A stretch of 64,000 bases of DNA. Origin: Hallella mizrahii (GTDB lineage Bacteria; Bacteroidota; Bacteroidia; Bacteroidales; Bacteroidaceae). Shown here piece by piece: positions 9,302 to 18,402 of the stretch. Under the pieces are notes generated by a model. That model searched no databases and was not told the origin of the DNA. It worked only from the letters and a program-made list of their open reading frames with translations. Numbering within the stretch: position 1 is the stretch's first letter; each line of letters opens with the position of its first letter. Position numbers and translations under genes: made by a program. Location of the stretch: assembly GCF_009695775.1 (NCBI RefSeq), contig NZ_VUNG01000003.1, positions 109,760 through 173,759 of the forward strand. The letters run 5' to 3'.

Positions 9302-10438
9302 ATGAACATCAAAATAGGAATGGACGCGAAGCGCATCGTGCGCAATGCGTCGGGCTTAGGAAGCTATGGTCGCAATCTGGTCAATGCGCTGACCGGCAGC
9401 AGTGACTGTCCCGAAATCGTGCTCTATGCTCCCGACGAAGGGCAGGCCGACCTGCGCAGTCAGGTTCACGCCTCAGGGCGGTTGCGGTTTGCCTATTCGG
9501 GCAAGCACTGGCGACTGGCTCAGGACCTGTGGCGTGGCAAGGGCATTGTGGCGGATCTGCAGCGCGACGGCATCGACCTGTATCACGGACTCACCGGCGA
9601 ACTGCCTCAGGGCATACGTCGCTCGGGCATCAAGACTGTGGTGACCATCCACGATCTCATCTTTCTGCGCCATCCCGAATACTATCATCGGCTCGACGTG
9701 ATGCTCTATCGCCGCAAGTTCTACCGCACGCTGCGCGAGGCTGACCGCATTATTGCCATCAGCGAATGCACCAAGCGCGACATTCTCTACTACTCCGATT
9801 ATCCCGCCGACCGCATTGATGTCATCTATCAGAATTGCAGCGGCGACTTCCGGCGCACCGCCGGCGACGGTGAGCGGGCGGCCGTGCGTCGCCGCTATGC
9901 GCTTCCCGACCACTATATCCTCAATGTCGGCACCATCGAAGAGCGCAAGAATGTGATGCTCGCCGTGAAAGCCTTGCCCCAGCTGCCCCGCCGGGAACAT
10001 CTGGTCATCGTCGGGCGCAAGACCGCCTACACCAACGAGGTGATGGAGTATGCAGCCCACCATGGTGTCGACGACCGCATCGTTTGGCTCCACGGTGTGC
10101 CCAACGCTGATCTGCCAGCTCTCTATCAGATGGCCGACGTGTTTGTGTATCCTTCGCGCTACGAGGGTTTTGGCGTGCCCGTCATCGAGGCCGCTCAGAG
10201 TGGACTGCCTGTGGTGGCTGCCACGGGATCGTGCCTGGAAGAGGCCGGCGGACCTGACAACAGCTATGTAGATCCCGACGACAGCGATGCCATGGCGGAC
10301 GCTCTTAACCGTCTGCTCGCCGATGACGACGAGCGCCGGCGCGTGGCGCAGCTTGGCAGCGAATATGTGCGTCGCTTCGAGGGCAACCGAGTGGCAGAAC
10401 AGATGTTGGAAGAATACAGGCGGGTGATGGAGCGCTGA
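9302..10438 (+). CDS. Family 4 glycosyltransferase
   Basis: GT-B fold transferase of 378 residues. The N-terminus IKIGMDAKRIV with GLGSYGRN is the acceptor-side Rossmann start. The C-terminal donor-binding half has NVGTIEERKN near residue 205, VYPSRYEGFGVPVIEAA near 285 and the E(x7)E motif there. It starts at the ATG at 9302; an upstream in-frame ATG at 9158 would read through the divergent promoter region and gives no family-like sequence. The function is probably mannosyl- or glucosyl-type transfer in surface glycan assembly. Gene is divergent from the WaaE-like gene. Confidence 0.88.
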   Translation: MNIKIGMDAKRIVRNASGLGSYGRNLVNALTGSSDCPEIVLYAPDEGQADLRSQVHASGRLRFAYSGKHWRLAQDLWRGKGIVADLQRDGIDLYHGLTGELPQGIRRSGIKTVVTIHDLIFLRHPEYYHRLDVMLYRRKFYRTLREADRIIAISECTKRDILYYSDYPADRIDVIYQNCSGDFRRTAGDGERAAVRRRYALPDHYILNVGTIEERKNVMLAVKALPQLPRREHLVIVGRKTAYTNEVMEYAAHHGVDDRIVWLHGVPNADLPALYQMADVFVYPSRYEGFGVPVIEAAQSGLPVVAATGSCLEEAGGPDNSYVDPDDSDAMADALNRLLADDDERRRVAQLGSEYVRRFEGNRVAEQMLEEYRRVMER

Positions 10439-10757
10439 GAGTGAGGGCGGTGCGTTATGTGATTTCTTTTCCATGCCGCGACGGCCTGTCGTGCTGTGTG
10501 CTTGACTTAATAATAAGTTACGCGCTTGGTTGTTGGAATTAAGGTTTCTTGAAAGTTTTCAATTCATTCTCTCTTAAAACTCTCAATTCTGTCATTCTCT
10601 CTTCTTTGAGTTTGTTTTCGATCTCTTTCTTATTGGCGTAGGTGCAGAAAAAAACTTAGCTGTGTCAGATGATTTTGCGCTGACAGCGGGGAAGTCATCA
10701 AAATATAACTTAATTTATTTCCGTATCAGCCCAAAACTGTGTAATTTTGCGGCTGTT
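10439..10757 (+). other. Intergenic region with the DUF4294 promoter
   Basis: No coding signal on either strand. A -7-like TAATTTTG at 10742-10749 lies 8 bp before the start at 10758, with only a weak ATTT in the -33 position. The region contains several TTCTCTCTT tracts and no strong hairpin. Confidence 0.5.
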
Positions 10758-11435
10758 ATGAAGGTTGCAAATTACATCATCAGAATGTGGAAGCATGTCG
10801 CGCTGGTTGCCGTGTGTCTCTGCATGGTGGTTGCCGCCCATGCACAGGGTGACATCGACCATCCGGGCCATGTCAATCCCGAGGACATGCAGGTGGATAT
10901 GGACAACCCCACCTTCGTGCCGATGGTGAAGGTGGGCAAGGTGCTCATGGGGCGCGACTCCATCCAGTATGTGGAACTCAACAATGTGTGGGTGTTCACT
11001 CAGCCCGTTTTCAAGAACGCTCAGGAGCGTGCTGCCTTCAACCGCCTGGTCTACAATGTGAAGAAAGTGTTGCCCATTGCCAAGGAAGTCAATCGCATCA
11101 TCATCGAGACCGGCGATTACCTCGAGACACTGCCCAACAAGAAGGCCAAGGACGAGCACATGAAGCGTGTAGAGGCGGCCATCAGGAAGGAATACACGCC
11201 ACGCATGAAGAAGCTCACCTACAGTCAGGGCAAGTTGCTCATCAAGCTTGTCTACCGTGAATGCAACAGTTCCAGCTATGACCTCATCAAGGCCTTTCTC
11301 GGTCCTGTGCGTGCCGGCTTCTGGCAAGCTTTCGCATGGGTGTTTGGTGCCAGCCTGAAAAAAGACTATGAGCCCAAGGGCGTCGACAGACTCACAGAGC
11401 GCGTCGTGCTCCTCGTGGAGGCTGGACAGTTGTAG
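10758..11435 (+). CDS. DUF4294 domain protein, exported
   Basis: Protein of 225 residues with an N-terminal signal peptide (hydrophobic VALVAVCLCMVVAAHA, probable cleavage after AHA). The mature part matches the DUF4294 family found across Bacteroidetes: VKVGKVLMGRDSIQYVEL, then NRLVYNVKKVLPIAK and a basic Lys-rich helix region. Function is unknown; the protein should be periplasmic or outer-membrane associated. The ATG at 10758 is chosen over 10662 because it starts the signal peptide and follows a -7 box. The gene stands alone; the next 500 bp hold a repeat element. Confidence 0.85.
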   Translation: MKVANYIIRMWKHVALVAVCLCMVVAAHAQGDIDHPGHVNPEDMQVDMDNPTFVPMVKVGKVLMGRDSIQYVELNNVWVFTQPVFKNAQERAAFNRLVYNVKKVLPIAKEVNRIIIETGDYLETLPNKKAKDEHMKRVEAAIRKEYTPRMKKLTYSQGKLLIKLVYRECNSSSYDLIKAFLGPVRAGFWQAFAWVFGASLKKDYEPKGVDRLTERVVLLVEAGQL

Positions 11436-11470
11436 AATTGGCTTTACAAAAGTCTGTCATGTTTCGCTTT

Positions 11471-11805
11471 CATTCTAGAGAGAGCAATGAAGGCTTTTAA
11501 TTGGAAAAGGCTTGTGTAATCCCCACAAAAACATGGAAATTTCGACAAAACAGTGGAATGACCTTGTCAAAACACTGAGATGACCTTGTCAAAACACTGA
11601 GATGATGAGGTCAAAACACTGAGATGACAAGGTCATCTCAGTGTTTTGACAGCGTAAAAAAGACATTTGGCGATGAAATCAAATGTCAATAAATTACAAG
11701 TGCTTGTCTTTTAGTGTTTTATAAAAAATCTCCAGAATCGCGATTTTCCAATCAGAGTAGTGTCTGCTCAAAAAAATCGCATTCTCAGAGGCGGAAAATT
11801 GTCAG
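11471..11805. repeat. Intergenic repeat element, copy A (22-bp units plus 19-bp inverted repeat)
   Basis: First of three related noncoding elements (others at 30730-31099 and 54037-54449). It opens with CATTCTAGAGAGAGCAATGA and ends with ATTCTCAG...TTGTCAG. The core is four tandem 22-bp units at 11546-11633 (CAAAACACTGAGATGACCTTGT-like). The last unit forms a perfect 19-bp inverted repeat, arms 11610-11628 and 11632-11650, with a 3-base loop. No ORF. Confidence 0.75.
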
Positions 11806-11907
11806 AAAGCAAGACAAATTAGAGCGTGGCGGGCTGTAATGCTGTCAGGCTGACAATGTTATTGTGAGAAAGTCGTCGGGACTTGTTCTGATTTTTTTTC
11901 CTAAGTC

Positions 11908-11938
11908 TTGCTTATCTGAAAGGAAAAGGTTAAATTTG
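11908..11938 (+). promoter_or_regulatory. Promoter of the AAA-ATPase-like/PD-(D/E)xK gene
   Basis: TTG at 11908-11910, a 20-bp spacer, and TAAATTTG at 11931-11938 match the Bacteroidetes -33/-7 pattern. The start codon follows 23 bp after the -7 box. Confidence 0.6.
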
Positions 11939-11961
11939 CATCAACGATAAGCAGCAAGACA

Positions 11962-13695
11962 ATGAGCAACGATTTCAAGCGCATACCCTACGGCATCTCC
12001 GACTTCAAGCAGGTGCGGCAGGAAAACAAATACCTGGTAGATAAGACCATGTACTTTGAGCGGATGGAACGGGCAGGCAATTTTCTCTTCCTCGTCCGCC
12101 CGCGCCGCTTTGGCAAGAGTCTGTTCCTGAACATGCTCGAAGCCTACTACGATATCAATGAGAAGGACAACTTCCAAGAGTTGTTCAAGGGAATGTACGC
12201 CGCTGAGCATCCGACGGAAAACCACAATAAATACCTTGTGATGCACCTTGACTTCTCGAAAGTGCGAGGTGACCTTGAACACATAGGCGACTGTCTGGAC
12301 GACTATATAGCTATACAGTGCAAACTCTTTGCCATTAAATACAAAGGGCTTTATCCCGAAGAACTCATGCAATTGATGCAAGAATGCAAAACGGGAGGTA
12401 ACAAACTCAATCTTCTTGGCGACATGGGTAGAATGGTGGGATTGAGACTCTATTTGATCGTTGACGAGTATGACAATTTCACCAATGATGTTCTCAATAT
12501 CAAAGGACAGCAGGCTTATCACGAGCTGACACATGGCACAGGTGTCTATCGTGAACTCTTCAAAAAGTTCAAGCCGATGTTTGACCGCATCATCATGCTC
12601 GGTGTTTCACCGATTACCCTCGACGACTTGACGAGCGGCTACAACATCGCGCTGAACATGACCATCGACTCGCGCTTCAACCAGATGCTCGGCTTCTCAG
12701 AGGAAGACGTGCGACAGATGATCCGCTATTACAAAGAGGTAGGAGCTATCAAGCCGGAAGTCACAGAGGACAGCATCATCGCAGATATCAAACCGTGGTA
12801 CGACAACTATTGCTTTGCCGAGGACAGTTTCGGTACTGAGCCCAGTATGTTCAACAGTGATATGGTCTGCTATTATTTGAGTACACTTATAGACAAGGGG
12901 AAGAGGCCTAAAGAGATGATCGACCCGAACACGATGACAGACTACGGCAAGCTGAAGCGTCTCATCAGAATAGACAAGACAGAAGGTAAGCGTGTAGAAA
13001 TCATTCATGACATAGCGGAGAAAGGTTTTATCAAAGCCCGTCTGGTCTCGCATTTTCCAGCCGAGCGGATGATGGAGTTTGGCAATTTCATTAGTTTACT
13101 CTATTATTATGGTATGCTTACTATTGGTGGAGTCGTTGGCGAGCGGCTCAAGCTGATCATCCCCAACAACAATGTACGCCTGCAATACTATCAGTATCTC
13201 TTGGATGAATACAGTACCATCCATTCCATCGATATTTCTGGATTGGATGATTACTTTGATCAGGCAGCTCTCGACGGCAACTGGCGACCGCTCCTCTCGT
13301 TTATCAGCAAGGCTTATCACGACACCACGGCCGTGCGCCAGCTCATCGAGGGCGAGCGCAACCTGCAAGGCTTCATGAATGCCTATCTCACACTGACCAA
13401 CTATTACCTTGTCGCCCCCGAGATGGAATTCTCCCACGGCTATTGTGACTTCTTCCTGCTGCCCAACTATACGGTCTACCCGATGGTTGCCCACAGCTAT
13501 ATCCTGGAGTTGAAATATCTCAAGACCGACGCCACTGACGCTGAGGCCGCCCAGCAATGGACCGAGGCCGTCACGCAGATCAAGACCTATGCCGCCGACC
13601 GCAAGCTGCAAACAATGCTCCACGGCAGCCAGCTCCACCTTATTGTCGTACAGATCAAAGGCTATGATGTGGTGAAGATGGAGGAAATAAGATAA
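11962..13695 (+). CDS. AAA-ATPase-like protein with C-terminal PD-(D/E)xK nuclease-like domain (DUF1703 type)
   Basis: Protein of 577 residues. The N-terminal AAA-ATPase_like domain begins RIPYGISDFKQVR and has a P-loop-like RPRRFGKSL near residue 45, then LIVDEYDNF as Walker B near 160. The C-terminal part is a PD-(D/E)xK-fold region with YCDFFLLP near 493 and ILELKYLK near 513, supplying the Asp and ExK. The family is expanded in Bacteroides and Prevotella, often in many copies per genome, and its cellular role is unknown; association with mobile DNA or defence is only an inference. It has its own promoter and follows intergenic element copy A directly. Confidence 0.86.
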   Translation: MSNDFKRIPYGISDFKQVRQENKYLVDKTMYFERMERAGNFLFLVRPRRFGKSLFLNMLEAYYDINEKDNFQELFKGMYAAEHPTENHNKYLVMHLDFSKVRGDLEHIGDCLDDYIAIQCKLFAIKYKGLYPEELMQLMQECKTGGNKLNLLGDMGRMVGLRLYLIVDEYDNFTNDVLNIKGQQAYHELTHGTGVYRELFKKFKPMFDRIIMLGVSPITLDDLTSGYNIALNMTIDSRFNQMLGFSEEDVRQMIRYYKEVGAIKPEVTEDSIIADIKPWYDNYCFAEDSFGTEPSMFNSDMVCYYLSTLIDKGKRPKEMIDPNTMTDYGKLKRLIRIDKTEGKRVEIIHDIAEKGFIKARLVSHFPAERMMEFGNFISLLYYYGMLTIGGVVGERLKLIIPNNNVRLQYYQYLLDEYSTIHSIDISGLDDYFDQAALDGNWRPLLSFISKAYHDTTAVRQLIEGERNLQGFMNAYLTLTNYYLVAPEMEFSHGYCDFFLLPNYTVYPMVAHSYILELKYLKTDATDAEAAQQWTEAVTQIKTYAADRKLQTMLHGSQLHLIVVQIKGYDVVKMEEIR

Positions 13696-13765
13696 AGGTA
13701 AAAAAAGTAAAGAGGTAAAAGCGAAAAGAGAAGACAGGGACTAAGAGTAATCATAAAGAGAAACA

Positions 13766-15250
13766 GTGAAGAAGAGAATAAACATAGGTGTCGTGCTGTT
13801 GGTGCTGATGACACTTGTGGGTTGCGCAGGCAAGCCCAAGTCGATTCGTTCTGCACGGGACTTGCCGGGCAGCAGAATCGGTGTACAACTGGGTACCACC
13901 TCCGACACGAAGGTGTCGAAGATGGAACACGACAAGGCGGGTACACAGGTGGAGCGGTTCACCAAGACCGCCGATGCCATACAAGCACTCTTGCAGGGCA
14001 AGGTCAACTGTGTGGTGGAGGACGAACAGCCCGCCAAGGCTTTCGTGGCGCAAAACGACGGACTGGCTATCCTGCCCCACGCCTACAGCACGGAGCCTTA
14101 TGCTTTCTGTGTGGCGCATGGACGGCGTGACCTTGTGCGAAACATCAACCATGCCCTGCGCTTGTTGCGCAACGATGGTACGCTCGACACCATCGTCAGC
14201 CGCCATCTCCGTCAGAAGATGAGCATCGCCTACCAGCCCAGGGCTATCGGACGACCCAATGGACGGCTCGTCGTGGCCACCAACGCTACGTTCCAACCCT
14301 ATGAGTATTACGACAACGGGCGTGTCGTGGGTATCGACATCGACATCATGCAGGCTGTGGCCGACGTGCTCGGCATGACGCTGCAAGTGGAGGATATGAA
14401 CTTCGACGCGGTGGTCACCTCGGTGCAGACCGGGAAAGCCGATGTGGGAGCCGCCGCGCTTACCGTCACACCCGACCGCCTGCGCAATGTCAGCTTCACC
14501 GACGCTTATGCCCGTAGTCGTCAGGTCATCATCGTGAAAGCGTCACATCACGAGGCGCGCTCGCAGAGCCTTGCGCAAAAATTCCGACAGGACTTCCTCG
14601 TAGAGGGCCGCTATCTCTATCTGCTGCAAGGTCTTGGCAACACACTCGTCATCACGCTCTTCGCCATACTCATCTCGCTCTGCCTCGGCTCGCTGATTGC
14701 CATCGTGCGCACCACCCACGACCGTACCGGCCGCTACACCGTGCTCAACGCCCTTTGCAAGCTCTATCTCGTCGTCATCCGCGGCACGCCGACGATGGTG
14801 CAACTCCTTATTATATATTATGTCATCTTTGCCGCTGCCGACGTGAGCAAGGTGCTCGTGGCCATCGTTGCCTTTGGTATCAACTCCTCGGCATATCTGG
14901 CTGAGGTCGTGCGCAGTGGCATCATGTCCATCGACCGAGGACAGAGCGAGGCCGGGCGCTCGCTGGGACTGAGCTATGGACAGACCTTGCGGCTGATCAT
15001 CCTGCCGCAGGCTTTCAAAAACGTGCTGCCCGCTATCGGCAACGAGCTCATCACCCTGCTCAAGGAAACCTCCATCAGCGGCTATATCGGACTGGTAGAC
15101 CTCACCAAGGGCAGCGATATCATCCGCAGCATCACCTACGACGCCATCCTGCCCTTGGGTGTAGTAGCTGTCATCTACCTTGCCATCGTGCTCAGCCTGT
15201 CCTCTGCTGTGGGGGCACTGGAAAAGAAACTACGCAAAAATGAAAGATAA
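13766..15250 (+). CDS. Polar amino acid ABC importer: binding domain fused to permease, binding domain circularly permuted
   Basis: Protein of 494 residues with a GTG start. A lipobox LVGC puts the lipidated Cys at residue 20. Residues 33-145 match lobe 2 and the closing segment of a family 3 solute-binding protein ([16 protein letters not shown], then [10 protein letters not shown] and [12 protein letters not shown]). Residues 155-270 match lobe 1 ([46 protein letters not shown]). The lobes are thus in reversed order relative to GlnH/HisJ. Residues 285-490 form a HisM/GlnP-type permease with the EAA loop ([16 protein letters not shown] near 395). It overlaps the ATPase gene by 11 bp. The N-terminal lipid and C-terminal permease would tether the binding domain to the inner membrane. 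The substrate is a polar amino acid by family only. Confidence 0.87.
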   Translation: MKKRINIGVVLLVLMTLVGCAGKPKSIRSARDLPGSRIGVQLGTTSDTKVSKMEHDKAGTQVERFTKTADAIQALLQGKVNCVVEDEQPAKAFVAQNDGLAILPHAYSTEPYAFCVAHGRRDLVRNINHALRLLRNDGTLDTIVSRHLRQKMSIAYQPRAIGRPNGRLVVATNATFQPYEYYDNGRVVGIDIDIMQAVADVLGMTLQVEDMNFDAVVTSVQTGKADVGAAALTVTPDRLRNVSFTDAYARSRQVIIVKASHHEARSQSLAQKFRQDFLVEGRYLYLLQGLGNTLVITLFAILISLCLGSLIAIVRTTHDRTGRYTVLNALCKLYLVVIRGTPTMVQLLIIYYVIFAAADVSKVLVAIVAFGINSSAYLAEVVRSGIMSIDRGQSEAGRSLGLSYGQTLRLIILPQAFKNVLPAIGNELITLLKETSISGYIGLVDLTKGSDIIRSITYDAILPLGVVAVIYLAIVLSLSSAVGALEKKLRKNER

Positions 15251-15971
15251 AACGCTCATCACCATCGACCATCTCTGCAAGGCCTTCGGCGACCATGTAG
15301 TGCTGCGCGACATCAGCACCACCATACGCGAAGGCGAGGTCGTCGCCATCATCGGGCCTTCGGGCTGTGGCAAGTCTACCTTTCTCCGCAGTCTCAACTT
15401 GCTGGAGCGACCAACCTCAGGACATATTCTCTTTGAAGGCACCGACATCACGTCGCCCGAAATCAACATCAACAAGATGCGGGAACGCATTGGCATGGTG
15501 TTTCAGCAGTTCAATCTATTTCCCAATATGACCATTCGTCGCAACATCATGCTGGCTCCCGTGACGTTGGGAAAGCTGTCTCGGCAGGAAGCCGCTGCCA
15601 CCGCCGACCACCTGCTCCAGCGTGTGGGGCTTGCCGACAAGGCCGATGCATGGCCCGACAGCCTGTCGGGCGGTCAGCGGCAGCGTGTGGCTATCGCGCG
15701 TGCATTGGCGATGAACCCCGACGTGATGCTGTTTGATGAACCCACGTCCGCCCTTGACCCCGAGATGGTGGGCGAGGTGCTCCAGATCATGCGCGACTTG
15801 GCTCATAGTGGCATGACCATGGTGGTGGTCACCCATGAGATGAGTTTTGCCCGCGATGTGGCTTCGCGCGTGCTCTTCTTCAATGGTGGTGTCATCGAGG
15901 AAGAGGGAAAGCCCGAGGACATCTTCTGCCATCCACGGTCGGAAAGGCTCAAGAGCTTCCTCAAAAGATAG
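15240..15971 (+). CDS. Amino acid ABC importer ATPase (GlnQ/HisP family)
   Basis: ATPase of 243 residues that powers the permease encoded just upstream. Walker A is GPSGCGKST near residue 39, Q-loop [11 protein letters not shown] near 86, signature LSGGQRQR near 140, and Walker [16 protein letters not shown] near 161 with the H-switch VVTHEM near 195. The ATG at 15240 is chosen over 15180 because the protein then starts at the usual point and overlaps the permease stop by 11 bp, a typical coupled arrangement. The closest family is the polar amino acid uptake group, which fits the fused binding protein-permease. Confidence 0.92.
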   Translation: MKDKTLITIDHLCKAFGDHVVLRDISTTIREGEVVAIIGPSGCGKSTFLRSLNLLERPTSGHILFEGTDITSPEININKMRERIGMVFQQFNLFPNMTIRRNIMLAPVTLGKLSRQEAAATADHLLQRVGLADKADAWPDSLSGGQRQRVAIARALAMNPDVMLFDEPTSALDPEMVGEVLQIMRDLAHSGMTMVVVTHEMSFARDVASRVLFFNGGVIEEEGKPEDIFCHPRSERLKSFLKR

Positions 15972-16029
15972 ATTTCGGCTATTGCCGTTATTTTCTTTTC
16001 ATTTTGAGTCAATCAACAAAATTATTTCG

Positions 16030-16037
16030 TATCTTTG
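16030..16037 (+). promoter_or_regulatory. -7 element upstream of the zeta-toxin-type module
   Basis: TATCTTTG matches TAnnTTTG. A TTTG at 16003-16006 lies 23 bp upstream, slightly longer than the usual 19-21. The first start codon is 31 bp downstream. Confidence 0.5.
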
Positions 16038-16067
16038 TCACATAATTATATTATAACAAGGTTGCTT

Positions 16068-16256
16068 ATGGAGACAATTAATAGTTATAGACTTACCAGT
16101 TTAGAGGAGCCAACAGATGACATGCTGCACCAAATAATGAGTGAGGCAGCAGAAGACGCCAGACGTAAAGGAGATGCAGCGCATAAACGCTATTTCGATC
16201 TCATACGTAAAGACATTATTGCTCAAAGTCAATTTGGTCAGAAGAATAACCTATAG
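16068..16256 (+). CDS. Small protein preceding zeta-like kinase, candidate antitoxin
   Basis: Charged alpha-helical protein of 62 residues starting METINSYRLTSLEE. It has no recognised domain. It lies 14 bp upstream of a zeta-toxin-family gene and both are more AT-rich than their neighbours, so an antitoxin role is inferred from position alone. The ATG at 16068 is preferred to 16035, because the latter begins too close to the -7 element. Alternative: a small regulator or non-toxin accessory of a nucleotide-binding protein. Confidence 0.65.
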   Translation: METINSYRLTSLEEPTDDMLHQIMSEAAEDARRKGDAAHKRYFDLIRKDIIAQSQFGQKNNL

Positions 16257-16270
16257 TCTTTACTTCCAAG

Positions 16271-16876
16271 ATGATAATGAGGGAACACAAGCCGGTTCTT
16301 ATAGTTATAGCCGGCCCTAATGGCTCTGGAAAAACAACCATCACTTCTAAAATATTGCATCATGAATGGTTGGAAGATGCGGTCTATATCAATCCGGACA
16401 TCATAGCTCAAGAAAGATTTGGTGATTGGAATGATAAAGACGCGATCATGAAGTCTGTGCTTTATTGCGAAGAATTGCGTGAGAATTGTTTGTTGAGTAA
16501 ACGAAGTCTTATCTTTGAAACGGTTTTATCTGTTCCGCAAAAATTAGATTATATTCGAAGAGCAAAAGAAGCTGGCTTTTTTGTTCGTTTATTTTTTGTT
16601 TCTACAAATAGTCCGGCCATCAACGCTGCAAGAATTGCAAAGCGTGTAATGGAAGGAGGACATGATGTCCCTATTCCCAAAATTATATCTCGTTATCATC
16701 GTTCAATAGTAAATTGTCGTATGGCCTCTGCGTTTGTGGATCGTACTTACATATATGATAATTCCATTGATAATCACGAAGCGCGATTGCTATTTCGAAT
16801 GGTTGACGGGCAAATCTATAAAACGTACGTTGATGATATGCCGGAATGGGCTACAATGATATATGATGCAAGATAA
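16271..16876 (+). CDS. Zeta-toxin family P-loop kinase
   Basis: Protein of 201 residues. The N-terminus LIVIAGPNGSGKTT is a Walker A P-loop, YINPDIIA supplies the zeta-family Asp near residue 40, and LIFETVLSVPQKL near 82 is the E-T substrate-site motif; FFVSTNSP and RIAKRVMEGGHDVP follow as in the family. Classical zeta toxins phosphorylate UDP-N-acetylglucosamine. Short chromosomal members like this are often uncharacterised. Paired with the preceding small gene. Base composition is clearly more AT-rich than the flanking ABC and symporter genes, which suggests acquisition by transfer. Toxicity is not shown. Confidence 0.8.
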   Translation: MIMREHKPVLIVIAGPNGSGKTTITSKILHHEWLEDAVYINPDIIAQERFGDWNDKDAIMKSVLYCEELRENCLLSKRSLIFETVLSVPQKLDYIRRAKEAGFFVRLFFVSTNSPAINAARIAKRVMEGGHDVPIPKIISRYHRSIVNCRMASAFVDRTYIYDNSIDNHEARLLFRMVDGQIYKTYVDDMPEWATMIYDAR

Positions 16877-16900
16877 TAATTCGTAACTAACAAAAGAGAG

Positions 16901-18319
16901 ATGACAGAGATATTTTCAGCCGATGGTTGGCTCAACACCGCGATCACTCATATAAATAATGTGTTGTGGACCTACATCCTTGTAGCTGCCCTTATCGTCT
17001 GTGCTGTGCTGTTCACCATCAAGACGCATGGCGTGCAGTTCCGTATGATTGGCGAGATGATACGCCTGTTGGGCGACTCGACGAAGAAAACCCATGAGAA
17101 ACACGTCTCGTCGTTCGAAGCCTTCGCCGTGTCCATTGCCTCACGTGTGGGTACCGGCAACCTCGCTGGTGTGGCCACAGCCATTGCTGTAGGCGGTCCG
17201 GGTGCCATTTTTTGGATGTGGGTCATTGCCCTGCTTGGTTCGGCTACCGCCTTTGTGGAGTCTACGTTGGCCCAACTCTATAAGCGCAAGACAGAGGGGA
17301 GTTATATCGGTGGTCCCGCCTATTACATGATGTTTGGGTTGCACAAACGCTGGATGGCGCGTCTCTATGCTGTGCTGATCACTATCACCTTTTGCATGGC
17401 CTACATCTCCATACAGAGCAACACCATCTGTGGTGCCATGCAGGGAGCCTTCGGCGTACAGCCGTGGCTGATGGGACTCATCTTGGTGGTGCTTGCTACG
17501 GCCTGCGTCTTTGGTGGCATCAATCGCATCGCCAAGGTCAGCAGCATCTTCGTGCCTGTGATGGCCGTGCTCTATATTCTTTTGGCTCTGGTCATCCTTG
17601 CCGTCAACATTCAGCTTGTGCCTCGCATGTTTGCGCTCATCATCGAGAATGCTTTCGGCTTCCGGCAGTTTACCGGTGGTACCTTCGGCGCTATGATGAT
17701 GACGGGTATCAAGCGTGGACTGTTCTCCAACGAGGCCGGTGAAGGATCGGCAGCCTGCGCGGCCAGCATCGCCGATGTCAGCCATCCTGTCAAACAAGGG
17801 TTGGTGCAGGCACTCAGCGTCTTTACCGACACACTGCTCATTTGCAGTTGCACCGCCTTTATCATCCTGCTCAGTGGCGTGTATACCGACAATAGTCTCA
17901 ATGGCATTCAACTCACACAGACAGCTCTGCAGTATGAGATCGGCACGGCTGGCCCCACGTTTGTCGCCATAGCCATCTTCATGTTTGCCTTTTCGTCGAT
18001 CATCGGCAACTATACCTATGGCGAGATGAACGTAAAATTTCTCACTCACGATAGGCGTTGGCTGATTTTCGTGCGTGTGATGAACGGTATTGTCATGGTG
18101 ATCTTCGGTGCTCTGGCCAGTCTCGATTTGGTATGGAACCTTGGCGACTTCTTTATGGGTTGCATCACGCTGTGCAACCTCTTTGCCATCGTCAAGCTGC
18201 ATCCCCATGCCGTCTTCCTGCTGAAGGATTATATCCGGCAGAAGCGGGCAGGAATCAAGAGCCCCGTGTTTCATAAAAGCCAAATGCCCGAGATTGCCGA
18301 TGAACTCAGTGCATGGTAG
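16901..18319 (+). CDS. Alanine/glycine:sodium symporter (AGCS family)
   Basis: Integral membrane transporter of 472 residues with about ten or eleven hydrophobic segments. The AGCS signature GTGNLAGVATAIAVGGPGA lies near residue 83, and RGLFSNEAGEGSA near 270 is the second conserved family motif. Members take up alanine or glycine with Na+. The gene starts 24 bp after the zeta-like gene but differs strongly in base composition, so it is probably an independent unit. A shared hairpin lies downstream. Confidence 0.9.
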   Translation: MTEIFSADGWLNTAITHINNVLWTYILVAALIVCAVLFTIKTHGVQFRMIGEMIRLLGDSTKKTHEKHVSSFEAFAVSIASRVGTGNLAGVATAIAVGGPGAIFWMWVIALLGSATAFVESTLAQLYKRKTEGSYIGGPAYYMMFGLHKRWMARLYAVLITITFCMAYISIQSNTICGAMQGAFGVQPWLMGLILVVLATACVFGGINRIAKVSSIFVPVMAVLYILLALVILAVNIQLVPRMFALIIENAFGFRQFTGGTFGAMMMTGIKRGLFSNEAGEGSAACAASIADVSHPVKQGLVQALSVFTDTLLICSCTAFIILLSGVYTDNSLNGIQLTQTALQYEIGTAGPTFVAIAIFMFAFSSIIGNYTYGEMNVKFLTHDRRWLIFVRVMNGIVMVIFGALASLDLVWNLGDFFMGCITLCNLFAIVKLHPHAVFLLKDYIRQKRAGIKSPVFHKSQMPEIADELSAW

Positions 18320-18331
18320 AAGCGTTGCGGG

Positions 18332-18367
18332 GTAAGTATACTATATCTGGTGTAAGTATACTATATC
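18332..18367. repeat. Two 16-bp direct repeats after the symporter gene
   Basis: GTAAGTATACTATATC occurs at 18332-18347 and again at 18352-18367, a 20-bp period. It is noncoding, just downstream of the symporter stop. Confidence 0.6.
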
Positions 18368-18402
18368 ATCGTTCTGATTCTGACTATATTTTCGTTCAGA
18401 TA

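Noticed and set aside
11546..11650. Four regular 22-bp units as a possible CRISPR array
   Set aside because: The units are contiguous, with no spacers between repeats, and no cas gene is present.
16271..16876. Generic cytidylate or shikimate kinase
   Set aside because: The NPD and ETVLS motifs and the overall order fit the zeta-toxin group better.
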